Shown here piece by piece: positions 1 through 8,729 of a stretch of DNA of 12,317 bases. The position numbers and the translations under genes were made by a program. The stretch's first letter is position 1. Each line of letters opens with the position of its first letter. The notes beneath the pieces were generated by a model. The model made no database searches and was not told where the DNA came from. It saw only the letters and a list, made by a program, of their open reading frames with translations. The DNA lies in contig DAIEQT010000124.1 in NCBI GenBank assembly GCA_027347545.1, forward strand, positions 1 to 12,317, in the 5' to 3' direction. This DNA comes from Ignavibacteria bacterium. GTDB lineage: Bacteria > Bacteroidota > Ignavibacteria > Ignavibacteriales > Melioribacteraceae.

Positions 1-60
1 CTTTTACTTTTTAATAAATATTTAGCACCTAAACATGTTGACGCATAAAACGGGACTGCA

Positions 61-1728
61 ATGAAAAAAAGTATTTCGATTCTCTTTTTGATTTTGTTTA
101 CAACAATTTATGCTCAGCATGAAAATGTACCGCTTGATAATGATGTTTATGTTTTTCTGAAAGAGATGAAGGTGAAGGGAATAATTGGCGGAATACATGA
201 TGACAGTCCCAACATGTCCCGCTATGAAGTTAAGAAACTGCTTGGTATTATTAACGAAAACCAAAATGCGCTCAGCAATACAGAACTTGGATTGCTTGAA
301 AAGTTTAGCGATGAATTTAATGATGATGAAGCCGATAGCAGCAACGCAGTTCAGTTTTTAGGAGATGGATTTTCTAAATCGTTTGCTGATTTGTTTTCAA
401 AAAAGAACCGTTACATGTATGCCTACCGTGAACCGGAAGCAAACTTCTACTTAAACGTTCTTGGAAGATTTTCTTTTGGACAAACTTTTGAGCCAGCGAA
501 AACCAACTCAACGCTCTACGATATTGGATTCCGGTTTCGCGGTACGGTTTTTAATCACTTGGGCTATAGTCTGTCATTGCAGAAAGGCGGGGTAAGCGGT
601 TCGCAATCTTACGCAATGCTCTTTGACCCACGGCGTAAATACAATTTCAAATTCATAGAAGCGATTGAGAACATTGGCAATTATGATTTTGCGGAAGGCT
701 ATTTGCGCTATTACATTGAACCGGCAAAAAATATGCGGCTGGCTCTGCAATTAGGAAGAGAGAAATTGAAATTCGGCTATGGCTACGGAAGCAAATTTGT
801 TATCTCCGGCGATCATACTTTGATGGATTTCTTCCGCCTCAATTTTGACTATGGTGTTTTCAGTTTCACTTCTCTTACTGCATCTACGGTTGGTACATTC
901 AACGTTAACCGGGATTTGGACTACACAAAATATCTAGCTATCAACCGGTTCAAATTAGCTTTTCCAAAGCTGATCGAGTTTGGCATCGGAGAAAATATAA
1001 TTTACTCCGGCAGAGGAGTTGATCTGGCTTACCTAAACCCAATGATCTTTTACAAGTTTGTTGAAATGTCTTTGCAAGACAGAGATAACGGTTCTGTGTG
1101 GCTCGATTTTCAAACTCATTTCTTAAAGAATATTGAAATTAGCGGAACGTTCTTTTTGGATGAAAACATTCTTTCCCATCTGCAAGAGATGAATTTATTT
1201 TCGAACAAAACAGCATACCAAATTGGCGTTTTCTGGTACTCACCATTTGCTATAAGCGATCTTTCGTTTGTCGCTGAATACACAAAAATTCGTCCTTATG
1301 TTTACACTCATACGAATGATAAAAACTCCTATACCACTTTTGGAGAACTGATTGGGCACAGCATCGGTCCAAACTCCGATGAAATTTTGTTGCGAGCTGC
1401 TTATAATCTAAATGATTGGATTAGGCTTAATTGTGCATATCAATACATTCGCTCCGGCGAAAACATTTACGATTCCGAAAACCGTTTGGTATTCAATGCC
1501 GGCGGCGATGCGTTTGTTCCTTACCGGATGGATATAGACCCAAAGTACATAGATTTTTTGGATGGCGAGAGAGTTAATCAGAATATTTTTACAGCAACTG
1601 TAAAAGCAGAGCCGTTAAGAAAATTTTATCTGAACTTAACATATAAACTGATTTCCCGAAACAATATCTCGAGGAATATCGATAACAAAACAAGTTATGT
1701 CTTATTCACTACAAACTTTGAGCTGTAG
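61..1728 (+). CDS. Wzi-like outer-membrane beta-barrel protein (capsule assembly Wzi family)
   Basis: This 555-residue protein has a Sec signal peptide at residues 1-18 (MKKS, hydrophobic core, then Tyr-Ala-Gln), so it is exported. Residues 20-90 form a helical segment with the pattern seen ahead of Wzi-type barrels in Bacteroidota (PLDNDVYVFLKEM, then a G-I-I turn and an R-x-E-V-x-x-L helix). From about residue 125 to the end, alternating aromatic and polar strands indicate an outer-membrane beta-barrel. Recognisable pieces are GREKLKFGYG (232-241) and YSGRGVDLAYLNP (315-327), which recall Wzi-family proteins that hold surface polysaccharide to the outer membrane. The last strand ends NFEL, with the aromatic residue third from the end. 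The start gives an intact signal peptide; a weak GGGA lies just upstream. The gene is monocistronic here and its stop touches the opposing gene's stop. Outer-membrane location is well supported; the Wzi assignment and a role in capsule or exopolysaccharide are family inference. Confidence 0.7.
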   Translation: MKKSISILFLILFTTIYAQHENVPLDNDVYVFLKEMKVKGIIGGIHDDSPNMSRYEVKKLLGIINENQNALSNTELGLLEKFSDEFNDDEADSSNAVQFLGDGFSKSFADLFSKKNRYMYAYREPEANFYLNVLGRFSFGQTFEPAKTNSTLYDIGFRFRGTVFNHLGYSLSLQKGGVSGSQSYAMLFDPRRKYNFKFIEAIENIGNYDFAEGYLRYYIEPAKNMRLALQLGREKLKFGYGYGSKFVISGDHTLMDFFRLNFDYGVFSFTSLTASTVGTFNVNRDLDYTKYLAINRFKLAFPKLIEFGIGENIIYSGRGVDLAYLNPMIFYKFVEMSLQDRDNGSVWLDFQTHFLKNIEISGTFFLDENILSHLQEMNLFSNKTAYQIGVFWYSPFAISDLSFVAEYTKIRPYVYTHTNDKNSYTTFGELIGHSIGPNSDEILLRAAYNLNDWIRLNCAYQYIRSGENIYDSENRLVFNAGGDAFVPYRMDIDPKYIDFLDGERVNQNIFTATVKAEPLRKFYLNLTYKLISRNNISRNIDNKTSYVLFTTNFEL

Positions 1729-2394
1729 TCATTTCATAATCGCAATTTCATCCAATTGTTTACGTTTAATTGCCGGTACACAAACGCCTTCTTTGGGATA
1801 GCCAACCACAAGTATCATAAAGGGACGTTCATTTCCGGGTCTATCAAGAATTTTATTTAGAAAACTCATAGGACTAGGAGTATGCGTGAGCGAAACCAAT
1901 CCGCTATGGTGCAATGCGCTTATTAACATACCGGTTGCAATTCCTACAGATTCGTGAGTGTAATAGTTTTTCGATTTATCCCCATTTGATAACACTGCAA
2001 ATTTTTCTTCGAAGATTATAATTAGTACCGGCGCTTCTTCAAGAAAAGGTTTGTGTTTGTCTGTCCCAAGAGGTGAAAGAGCGTTAATCCATTCTTTTGG
2101 TGCCCGTTCTTCATAAAATTCTTGCTCTACTACCTCTGCGGCATATCTAATCTTTCTTTTTAGAATTTGATCAGTTACAACTACAAATTTCCAAGGCTGC
2201 TTGTTAGCCCCGCTAGGTGCGCTGCCGGCTGCAAGAAGGCAAGATTTAATTACTTCCATAGGGACATGTTTGCCCGAAAAATCGCGAACTGTTCTGCGCT
2301 TCTGTAACTCATAGTTGTAGGCGTTTGCCCGCAAAAGCATTTCGCTTTCCGGAAGCTCAACAAAATTTAACGCTGCTAATTCTGCTTCACGCAT
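1729..2394 (-). CDS. Iodotyrosine deiodinase-type nitroreductase-fold FMN enzyme
   Basis: This 221-residue protein belongs to the nitroreductase superfamily and resembles the iodotyrosine deiodinase (IYD) branch along its length. Flavin-site motifs are RRTVR (33-37), APSGANKQPW (59-68) and THTP (170-173), with the late basic motif IKRK at 209-212. From memory, the stretch at 82-121 aligns with human IYD without gaps. Glu90, Tyr94 and Lys115 fall on human Glu157, Tyr161 and Lys182, which contact the zwitterion of iodotyrosine and the flavin. The family reaction is reductive removal of halogen from halotyrosines using FMNH2; the bacterial role is uncertain. No signal peptide or membrane anchor is seen, so it should be cytoplasmic, and its length suits bacterial IYDs without the human N-terminal anchor. 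AAGGA lies 5 bases before the ATG. It is last in the minus-strand block, 43 bp after the CHASE4 kinase. Another halophenol or nitroaromatic substrate is possible. Confidence 0.85.
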   Translation of the reverse strand: MREAELAALNFVELPESEMLLRANAYNYELQKRRTVRDFSGKHVPMEVIKSCLLAAGSAPSGANKQPWKFVVVTDQILKRKIRYAAEVVEQEFYEERAPKEWINALSPLGTDKHKPFLEEAPVLIIIFEEKFAVLSNGDKSKNYYTHESVGIATGMLISALHHSGLVSLTHTPSPMSFLNKILDRPGNERPFMILVVGYPKEGVCVPAIKRKQLDEIAIMK

Positions 2395-2437
2395 ATATAT
2401 CCTTACAATTCTAAATAGAAATGAGTTTGTTACAAAA

Positions 2438-4177
2438 TTAGGCTTTGGGTGCTAATGGAATTGAAATTGTAAATGAAGATCCCTTACCTTCAGTGCTTTC
2501 TACTAAAATCTTGCCCGAGTGTCTTTCTATTATTTCTTTGCATAGTATCAATCCCAACCCGGTCCCTTGCTCTTGATTGGTACCGTCTGTTGAATGATGC
2601 ATATCTATACGGAATAATTTTGAAATTACATCTTGTGGAATTCCAATGCCGGTATCGGTAATAGTAATGTTAGAGGAAAAATCAGTTAGCCTAGCTTTAA
2701 CCGTAATACCGCCGCCAAAATTAGTAAACTTAATTGCATTTGATATTAAGTTCCGCATAACAACCTGCATCATCTCAAAATCAACAAAAATTTTGATGGA
2801 ACTATCAAACTTTTTGTTAAGAGAAATATTTTTGTTTGCAGCATTTGTTTTAAGAGCGTCAAAAACAAATTCGACCAATTCACTGAGAGAATATAAGGCG
2901 GGAGAAAATTCCATGCGGCCGGATTGAATTCTCGACCACTGAAGCAGATCGCTGAGTAAGCGATACTGAGTTTTGGCTGTTTTATGCAATTGCTTGCTTA
3001 ACCTGCTTAGCTCTTTTTTCTCCATTGTAATGGCTTCTTCAGCAAGTATTTCCGTTAGTCCAAGAAAACCATTGAACGGCCCGCGTAAATCGTGTGCAAT
3101 AATTGAAAAGAATTTATCTTTTGTTGCGTTAAGTTCTTTAAGTTCTTCCGAGCTTTTGACTAACTCTGCTTCAACTTTTACACGGCGTTTCATTTCTGCA
3201 GTTAGTTCTTCTTTTTGCCGGAAAAATTCCGTAATCATTGAAGCAATTTTTCCAAATTCGGTTTTGTCTTTTGATAAGTCTGATAAGAATAGAGATTTCT
3301 CGTGTTCTAAACTTCTAGATATTTTTCTGAGTGGCGCTGTAATGTAACGAATTAGAAACAAAGAAATTGCGATTAGCAAACCAACAGCAAGCATTACGCC
3401 TGTTATCAACTGCCAGTTCAAAGCATCCGCAGATTCTTTGAGCATTTCCGAATTGCTGGCAAACGAAAGAGTTGCAAGAGTTTTTCCTTTGTGATCAAAT
3501 AACGGTTTATTAATAACTATTGAGTACAAAGGAGATTTTTTTTCTTCTGGCTTATTCTTATTAGTAAAAATAATGGAAGTAGAGCTTGATGTTATTAAGT
3601 TAAAATGACGGATATAATCCGGCGTCCAAATTCTTCCAACTAAAAAAAAGCCTCGCGGCGGCGTCTTTCTTGCAATATCAGAACTTGGTTGAACAGGGGC
3701 TGTTCTTACTTCCAACAGACCGTGTTTGGTGTTAACAAAAAAATAATTAAAACTTTTTCCCGTTAGCTTTTCCACCAGTTCTTGTTTAGGAAGAGGGAAT
3801 TCGGTTAGCTCTTTATCTCCCATAATATTTGTTGAATAGGCGAGAGTAAAATTTGTCTTGTAAAGCCACGCGGCATGAGCATTATAAGTTGGCAATGCCG
3901 TAGCTACAATTTCGTTGCCCCACGTAGTGTCGTTGTTAACAACACAAGCAACCATTTCGTCCCAGTAAGTGTCATTAAATGCCCATGATTCTATACCTTT
4001 TCCAACGAGTGCAAAAATATTATCTATAAGGATTTGCTTGGTTGCACGTTCTTCAGCCAAAATTCTTGTGAGTTCTTTCTCTTCGCTTTCTTTAATGAAA
4101 GATAGGATAGCAGTGAAGAAGAGCGTTAGCAGTGTTATAAGTAAAATTATTTTGTATTGGGTTTTGCCGATTTTCAC
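2438..4177 (-). CDS. Membrane sensor histidine kinase with CHASE4-like periplasmic domain
   Basis: This 579-residue kinase has TM1 at about 8-27, a periplasmic region of roughly 28-255, TM2 at about 256-277, a HAMP-like linker (278-325), a coiled segment (325-352), a HisKA domain and a HATPase_c domain. The periplasmic part carries WAFNDTYWDE (65-74), typical of CHASE4 sensors. The phospho-acceptor is His362 in SIIAHDLRGPF. ATP-site motifs are intact: N-box RNLISNAIKF (475-484, Asn476 and Asn480), DTGIGIP (508-514) and GTGLGL (538-543). It should sense an unknown extracytoplasmic ligand and phosphorylate a response regulator that is not in this window. The start is GTG, chosen because AGGA sits 5 bases upstream, TM1 follows immediately, and no ATG lies nearby. 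It sits 132 bp after the PAS/GAF kinase, whose catalytic core it closely resembles, and 43 bp before the IYD-like gene. Confidence 0.9.
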   Translation of the reverse strand: MKIGKTQYKIILLITLLTLFFTAILSFIKESEEKELTRILAEERATKQILIDNIFALVGKGIESWAFNDTYWDEMVACVVNNDTTWGNEIVATALPTYNAHAAWLYKTNFTLAYSTNIMGDKELTEFPLPKQELVEKLTGKSFNYFFVNTKHGLLEVRTAPVQPSSDIARKTPPRGFFLVGRIWTPDYIRHFNLITSSSTSIIFTNKNKPEEKKSPLYSIVINKPLFDHKGKTLATLSFASNSEMLKESADALNWQLITGVMLAVGLLIAISLFLIRYITAPLRKISRSLEHEKSLFLSDLSKDKTEFGKIASMITEFFRQKEELTAEMKRRVKVEAELVKSSEELKELNATKDKFFSIIAHDLRGPFNGFLGLTEILAEEAITMEKKELSRLSKQLHKTAKTQYRLLSDLLQWSRIQSGRMEFSPALYSLSELVEFVFDALKTNAANKNISLNKKFDSSIKIFVDFEMMQVVMRNLISNAIKFTNFGGGITVKARLTDFSSNITITDTGIGIPQDVISKLFRIDMHHSTDGTNQEQGTGLGLILCKEIIERHSGKILVESTEGKGSSFTISIPLAPKA

Positions 4178-4182
4178 ACGAT

Positions 4183-4186
4183 TCCT
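4183..4186 (-). promoter_or_regulatory. Ribosome binding site supporting a GTG start
   Basis: On the minus strand AGGA lies 5 bases before GTG at 4177-4175. This supports the GTG as the start of the CHASE4 kinase, because the encoded protein then begins directly with a basic residue cluster and TM1. Confidence 0.6.
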
Positions 4187-4309
4187 ACGTGGCGCAAATT
4201 TTACTTTTATCTATTTAGGGAAAAAAGCCATTAGAAGCCACATTTTAAAATGGACAATGCCGTGAGATTTTTTGTAGGTATATAGCTATATGAATCCGGG
4301 AGAACTATG

Positions 4310-6763
4310 TTATTCATGAATAGCTAGCGGCAAATAAAAAATAAATTTGCTTCCTTTGCCAACCTGGCTTTCAACCCAAATTTTGCCTCCCTGTCTTTCT
4401 ATGAATTCTTTGCAAAGAATTAATCCTAATCCCGTGCCGGACTCACTGTTAGTACCAAATGTAGTGTGGCTGATATCTAAACGGAATAAGTTCGCTAAAA
4501 CTTTATCATCCATTCCTATTCCCGTGTCGATAACACGAATTTCTGCGTACCTACCCTGTTCTTCTGCCCTAATTGTTATTTTGCCGTCTTTCCCGGTGAA
4601 CTTAATTGCATTTGTAATCAAGTTTCTGATTACGGTATTAAGCATGTCTTCATCTGCTAAAACAATCAAATCATTTTGCAGTTCGTGCTCAATAGTAATT
4701 CCCTTACGGGCCGCGGTTGTTTCCAAAAGTTCTAAATTCACTTTTACCAGATTTGCCAGTGGAATTTCGGACGGGTTAAATTCAATTCTTCCGGTCTGGG
4801 ATCTTGACCACTGAAGTAAGTTTTGAAGAAGATTATGAGAAACCTCCGCGGATTTTTTCATTTCCTCTAAATAGAACTTTCTTTCATCGTCGCTTAAATC
4901 GCTGTAATCGGTTAGAAGCAAATCGGAAAAACCGAGGATGGTGATAAATGGATTTTTAAGATCGTGGGCAATGATAGAAAAGAATTTATCTTTAGTTGTG
5001 TTTAGCTGTTTAAGTTCTTCTGCAATTTTTTTCATTTCATCTGAGCTTTGCTTGCGGGCAATTACCTGCGCAACTTGCTCGGCAACGAACATTAAAATTG
5101 ATAATTCTTCCTGTCCAAACGCTTTTTCATTTTCGTAATCTTGAACTACAATTACGCCGATAGTTTTGTCGGAAACTTTTAATGGCACACCAAGCCAAAT
5201 AGCTTGAGGCGCGCCAATAAGTTCTACTTCACCGCTTCTTCTAAGTTCTAAATCTCCCTGCGCATCAATAAGAGTAGCTTTACCAATTCTTAAAACATAT
5301 TCTGTTAGTCCGTTTCCCGGTTTTTTTGGCGCCTGAGGCGGATCATACTCATCAACAAAGTAGGGAAACGAAATCATGTTTGTCTTTTCATCGTACATTG
5401 CGATGTAGAAATTTTTTGCAGACATTAATCTGCCCACAACCTCATGTATCTTATGGTACAAACTAAACATGTCCGAAGCGGTGTAGGCGTACTCAGAGAT
5501 ATCAAATAGAGCTTGCTGAATTTTATCATTGCGGTTTCGTTCTGTTACATCGCGCAGAATAGCTTGAACAAGAGTTTTCCCTTCAAATGAAACAGCCTTT
5601 AGTGTTATTTCCGCATCTATCATATCGCCATTTTTTGTTGTATGAATCCAATCAAATCTTTGCGGCACACCGCTCAATGCAGCACTTATTTTTTCTATAG
5701 CTGATTCGTTTGATGTGCGTCCATCAGGTTGAAACTCCGGAGAAAATTGATCGGGAGTAAGTCCTATTAATTCATCACGAGAATATTTCAGCATTTCACA
5801 AACAGCCTGGTTACAATCTATTACAGTTTCCCTCATTAGGAACATACCATCAATGGAGTTTTCGAAAAGCGAGCGGTAAAGCAGCTCACTTTCCCTAATC
5901 CTTTCTTTACTAACAATTTCATCAGTAATATCTCTTGAAACTCCGAATGTGCCAATAATTTTTCCTTCGGGATCATTCAGGGGCATTTTAGTAGTAGCAA
6001 CCCAGGTTGTTCTTCCGTCAGACCAATCCTCTTTTTCCTCTTTGCCTATGATGGCTTTACCGGTGCTGATAATTTCTTGCTCATCGTTGTATGCGGAAAT
6101 TGCATGTTCATAACCAAACATATCAAAATCCGTTTTACCAACTAGATCGTTTGGGTTTTGAGCGCCATGCTTTAAAGCCATTGCAGGGTTAACTTTTATA
6201 ATCTTGCTTCGTAAGTCCTTGAAGTAAATGCTATCCGGCGTGCTGTTGAGTAAAGCTTGCAGAAGATTTTGTTCGGCTTCGTACTTGCTTGTAATTTCTT
6301 TTTGCTCAGTAATATCCTCAACAAAAGCTACAACCTCTTTAACTTTTCCATCTACTTTTTTAACAGTACTAACGCTAAGTCTTCCGTATAAGATGTTGCC
6401 GGATTTGGTTATGTAACGTTTCTCAAGCTGGTATTGAGAACGTTTCCCCTCTAATAATTCTTTAAATAGTTTTTGATCTTTTTCTAGATCCAAAGGATGG
6501 CTGATTCCGGCAATAGATAATTTTTGAATTTCTTTTTCGTTGTAGCCCAGCATTTGGCACAACGCATTGTTTATCTTTAATATGTTAATGTCGCAATCGA
6601 ATAAAACAATTCCAAAGCCCACACTATCATAAATAGCCTTAAGAAAGTTAGAATCTTCAGAAACACATACTGTAGGCTTCTTAGTTTTGGCTGGTGAAGA
6701 TTTTTTTGAAACCACTTTCTTTGGCGTCTTTTTCATTGTGATCCCTTTCGGGTTTTTTGCCAT
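4310..6763 (-). CDS. Cytoplasmic PAS-PAS-PAS-GAF sensor histidine kinase with lysine-rich N-terminal tail
   Basis: Counted from the ATG at 6763 the protein has 817 residues. A basic tail (about 9-30, rich in Lys, Pro, Ser and Ala) precedes PAS 1 (about 38-155, ending FVEDITEQ), PAS 2 (about 163-285, PAS_4-like, ending VSRDITDE), PAS 3 (about 290-410, ending LRDVTERN), a GAF domain (about 415-572), HisKA with His600 in SIIAHDLKNPF, and HATPase_c. The ATP site is intact: RNLITNAIKF (713-722), DTGIGM (746-751) and GTGLGL (776-781). No membrane segment is seen, so it should be a soluble kinase sensing small molecules, redox state or light, with ligands unknown. The ATG is preferred over the in-frame GTG one codon earlier because GAGG lies 5 bases from the ATG and only 2 from the GTG. 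An ATG at 6736 with AAAGGG 6 bases upstream is a real alternative. No response regulator is adjacent. Confidence 0.9.
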   Translation of the reverse strand: MAKNPKGITMKKTPKKVVSKKSSPAKTKKPTVCVSEDSNFLKAIYDSVGFGIVLFDCDINILKINNALCQMLGYNEKEIQKLSIAGISHPLDLEKDQKLFKELLEGKRSQYQLEKRYITKSGNILYGRLSVSTVKKVDGKVKEVVAFVEDITEQKEITSKYEAEQNLLQALLNSTPDSIYFKDLRSKIIKVNPAMALKHGAQNPNDLVGKTDFDMFGYEHAISAYNDEQEIISTGKAIIGKEEKEDWSDGRTTWVATTKMPLNDPEGKIIGTFGVSRDITDEIVSKERIRESELLYRSLFENSIDGMFLMRETVIDCNQAVCEMLKYSRDELIGLTPDQFSPEFQPDGRTSNESAIEKISAALSGVPQRFDWIHTTKNGDMIDAEITLKAVSFEGKTLVQAILRDVTERNRNDKIQQALFDISEYAYTASDMFSLYHKIHEVVGRLMSAKNFYIAMYDEKTNMISFPYFVDEYDPPQAPKKPGNGLTEYVLRIGKATLIDAQGDLELRRSGEVELIGAPQAIWLGVPLKVSDKTIGVIVVQDYENEKAFGQEELSILMFVAEQVAQVIARKQSSDEMKKIAEELKQLNTTKDKFFSIIAHDLKNPFITILGFSDLLLTDYSDLSDDERKFYLEEMKKSAEVSHNLLQNLLQWSRSQTGRIEFNPSEIPLANLVKVNLELLETTAARKGITIEHELQNDLIVLADEDMLNTVIRNLITNAIKFTGKDGKITIRAEEQGRYAEIRVIDTGIGMDDKVLANLFRLDISHTTFGTNSESGTGLGLILCKEFIERQGGKIWVESQVGKGSKFIFYLPLAIHE

Positions 6764-6768
6764 CACAT

Positions 6769-6772
6769 CCTC
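6769..6772 (-). promoter_or_regulatory. Ribosome binding site deciding the PAS/GAF kinase start
   Basis: GAGG on the minus strand lies 5 bases from the ATG at 6763-6761 but only 2 from the GTG at 6766-6764, favouring the ATG. A second Shine-Dalgarno-like AAAGGG at 6748-6743 lies 6 bases before another in-frame ATG at 6736, so a form 9 residues shorter is possible. Confidence 0.5.
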
Positions 6773-6876
6773 AAATACAGCAAATTGATTTCAGAACTTT
6801 ATTCAATATATAAAAATTGATTTAATATATATAACCTAATTATTTCATCAATAAAAAAGTTTATTGGATTCAAGAT

Positions 6877-8703
6877 TCAATCAATTACTTTATAAATAGC
6901 GCTGCTCTCTTCATCAACAGAAAGGTTTAACTCTGTACTCAGTTTTATTTTCTCGTTAGTTCTAAGATTGAGTAAAATATTTTTTGGTGAAACCATATTG
7001 CTCATTGAGGCAAAATTTACTTCTTGTTTTGCTTTAGAATTATTTATTACCGTCAAAATCTTTTCCGAGCCGAGCGTTCTGAAATAAACATACACATCAT
7101 TGGCCGGCGGATAATGAATTAGAGTCCCGGTTGCCAGCGCAGGATGAGCCTTGCGTAAAGATAAAAGTTCTTTGATGTGATTAAATAATTCGTTTTCGTT
7201 TTTATCTCTGCCCGTTTCTGTAAACGCATTCCGCTTATCATTTGGAAAGCCGCCCGGAAAGGGCATTCTTAGAGTGCCGTCATCATTTGTTCCAACCAAT
7301 CCAATTTCCGAGCCGTAAAACAGTTGTGGAATTCCACGTGTCGTCAAGAGAATATCGTAAACCAATTTTTCTTTTTTCAAATTGCTTTTTGCAAAATAGG
7401 CAACACGCGGTACGTCATGATTATCAGCAAAAGTAACAAGCTGGGTTGGATCTGCGTACAGATAATCTTTAGCAATAACGTTATAAACTTGGTGTGTGCC
7501 GGTTCTTCCTTCTGCCAATCCAATGAGTACATCGCGTAAAGCAAAATCTGTTACAGCGGGCAGGTTGGAATTAATTTTTCTGAAATGATTATTCTGCTGG
7601 TAAGTTGAAAGCAAATCTGAATCTCCGGTCCAAACTTCTCCAACAATGTTTGTTGTGGGGAATTCATCTTTAACAGCTTTTGCCCAGCGAGCCATATATT
7701 TTTGATCACTATATGGGTAAGTGTCTTCGCGGATTCCATCAATCCCGGCAAACTCCATCCACCAAATTGTGTTCTGTGTAATATAGTTTTGCACAAAAGG
7801 ATTACGCTGATTAATATCCGGCATTGAGTTTACAAACCATCCTTGCTCAACATGTTTGATTGTTGCGCTGTCGGCATGAATATCGCTAAAGACCATTTTG
7901 AGATGGTTTGCGTTGAGATGTTTTTCCAGCGTTCCGTTAAGCCAATCTTCTGCTGGTAAATTTTTAAACCACGGATGATCATCGCTTAAATGGTTTGCAA
8001 CATGATCAAGCACCACTTTCATTCCGCGCGCATGAGATTCATCAACATATTTCTTGTAAAGAGCATTAGTTCCTAATCTCGGATCAACTTTGTAAAAATC
8101 TGTTGCTGCATAACCATGGTAGGAGCGGAAAGTGTTGTTCTCTACAACGGGCGTAAGCCAAGTAGCGGTAACACCAAAATCTTTTAAGTAATCTAATTTA
8201 TTAATAACACCTTGCAAATCACCGCCGGCTCTTCCTTGTCCATGTATTTTCTGCATGTAATCAGAGTAGCCTGCAACCGAATCGTTAGCTAAATCGCCGT
8301 TGGCAAACCGATCCGGCATGATTAAGTAGATCACATCGTTTTGAGTAAAACCATTAAAACGGTTTACCGCATCTTCTCGTTTTAGAACTGGAAAAGTAAA
8401 AGAAGACTTTTCTTTTCCCCTGGTAAGAATGATCTGGTAATCTTTTGGTGTAAGATTGCTTGGGATCTCTATATCTATAAAAGCGTAAGATGCATTTTTG
8501 ATTTTGTGAACTTTGGTTACTTTTATTTTCGCATCATCAAAACTGGCTGAAACATTATTTAGATTGCTTCCGTAAACCATCAGTTGAATTTTGTTGTGCT
8601 TCATTCCAACCCACCAGTTCGGAGGATCAATTCTGTTGATAGAAATACTTTGAGCTAACGATACAATAGAAAAAAATAGAAGTGCAGCTAAAATTCTTTT
8701 CAT
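6877..8703 (-). CDS. Secreted cyclomaltodextrinase/neopullulanase-like GH13 glycosidase
   Basis: This 608-residue enzyme has a signal peptide (about 1-18, ending SLAQS). An N-terminal beta-sandwich of cyclomaltodextrinase-N type follows (about 20-108, with IDPPNWWVGMKHNKIQLMVYG), then the GH13 barrel (about 118-515) and a C-terminal beta domain (about 520-606). All four GH13 regions are present: VLDHVANH (231-238), GIREDTY (323-329) with nucleophile Asp327, VGEVW (354-358) with acid/base Glu356, and FADNHD (425-430) with transition-state stabiliser Asp430. It should hydrolyse alpha-1,4 bonds of cyclodextrins, pullulan or maltodextrins in the periplasm or outside the cell, as in SusA-like enzymes. 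Length is normal for the family. GAGG lies 5 bases before the ATG. It begins 26 bp after the DUF5686 gene and is very probably co-transcribed with it. Exact substrate preference cannot be read from sequence. Confidence 0.93.
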   Translation of the reverse strand: MKRILAALLFFSIVSLAQSISINRIDPPNWWVGMKHNKIQLMVYGSNLNNVSASFDDAKIKVTKVHKIKNASYAFIDIEIPSNLTPKDYQIILTRGKEKSSFTFPVLKREDAVNRFNGFTQNDVIYLIMPDRFANGDLANDSVAGYSDYMQKIHGQGRAGGDLQGVINKLDYLKDFGVTATWLTPVVENNTFRSYHGYAATDFYKVDPRLGTNALYKKYVDESHARGMKVVLDHVANHLSDDHPWFKNLPAEDWLNGTLEKHLNANHLKMVFSDIHADSATIKHVEQGWFVNSMPDINQRNPFVQNYITQNTIWWMEFAGIDGIREDTYPYSDQKYMARWAKAVKDEFPTTNIVGEVWTGDSDLLSTYQQNNHFRKINSNLPAVTDFALRDVLIGLAEGRTGTHQVYNVIAKDYLYADPTQLVTFADNHDVPRVAYFAKSNLKKEKLVYDILLTTRGIPQLFYGSEIGLVGTNDDGTLRMPFPGGFPNDKRNAFTETGRDKNENELFNHIKELLSLRKAHPALATGTLIHYPPANDVYVYFRTLGSEKILTVINNSKAKQEVNFASMSNMVSPKNILLNLRTNEKIKLSTELNLSVDEESSAIYKVID

Positions 8704-8729
8704 TTCATCCTCTTTCTTGGTGTTGAATG

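Noticed and set aside
1..60. Promoter ahead of the Wzi-like gene
   Set aside because: Only 60 bases are present and no TAnnTTTG or clear -10/-35 pair is found, so nothing can be supported.
4347..4814. Long plus-strand open frame opposite the PAS/GAF kinase
   Set aside because: It lies wholly within the HisKA-HATPase coding region, lacks family motifs, and is a shadow of the kinase's codon usage.
6849..6866. CAATAAA/TTTATTG hairpin after the GH13 gene as a terminator
   Set aside because: The stem is almost entirely A-T, with no GC-rich stem and U-tract, so it is too weak to call.
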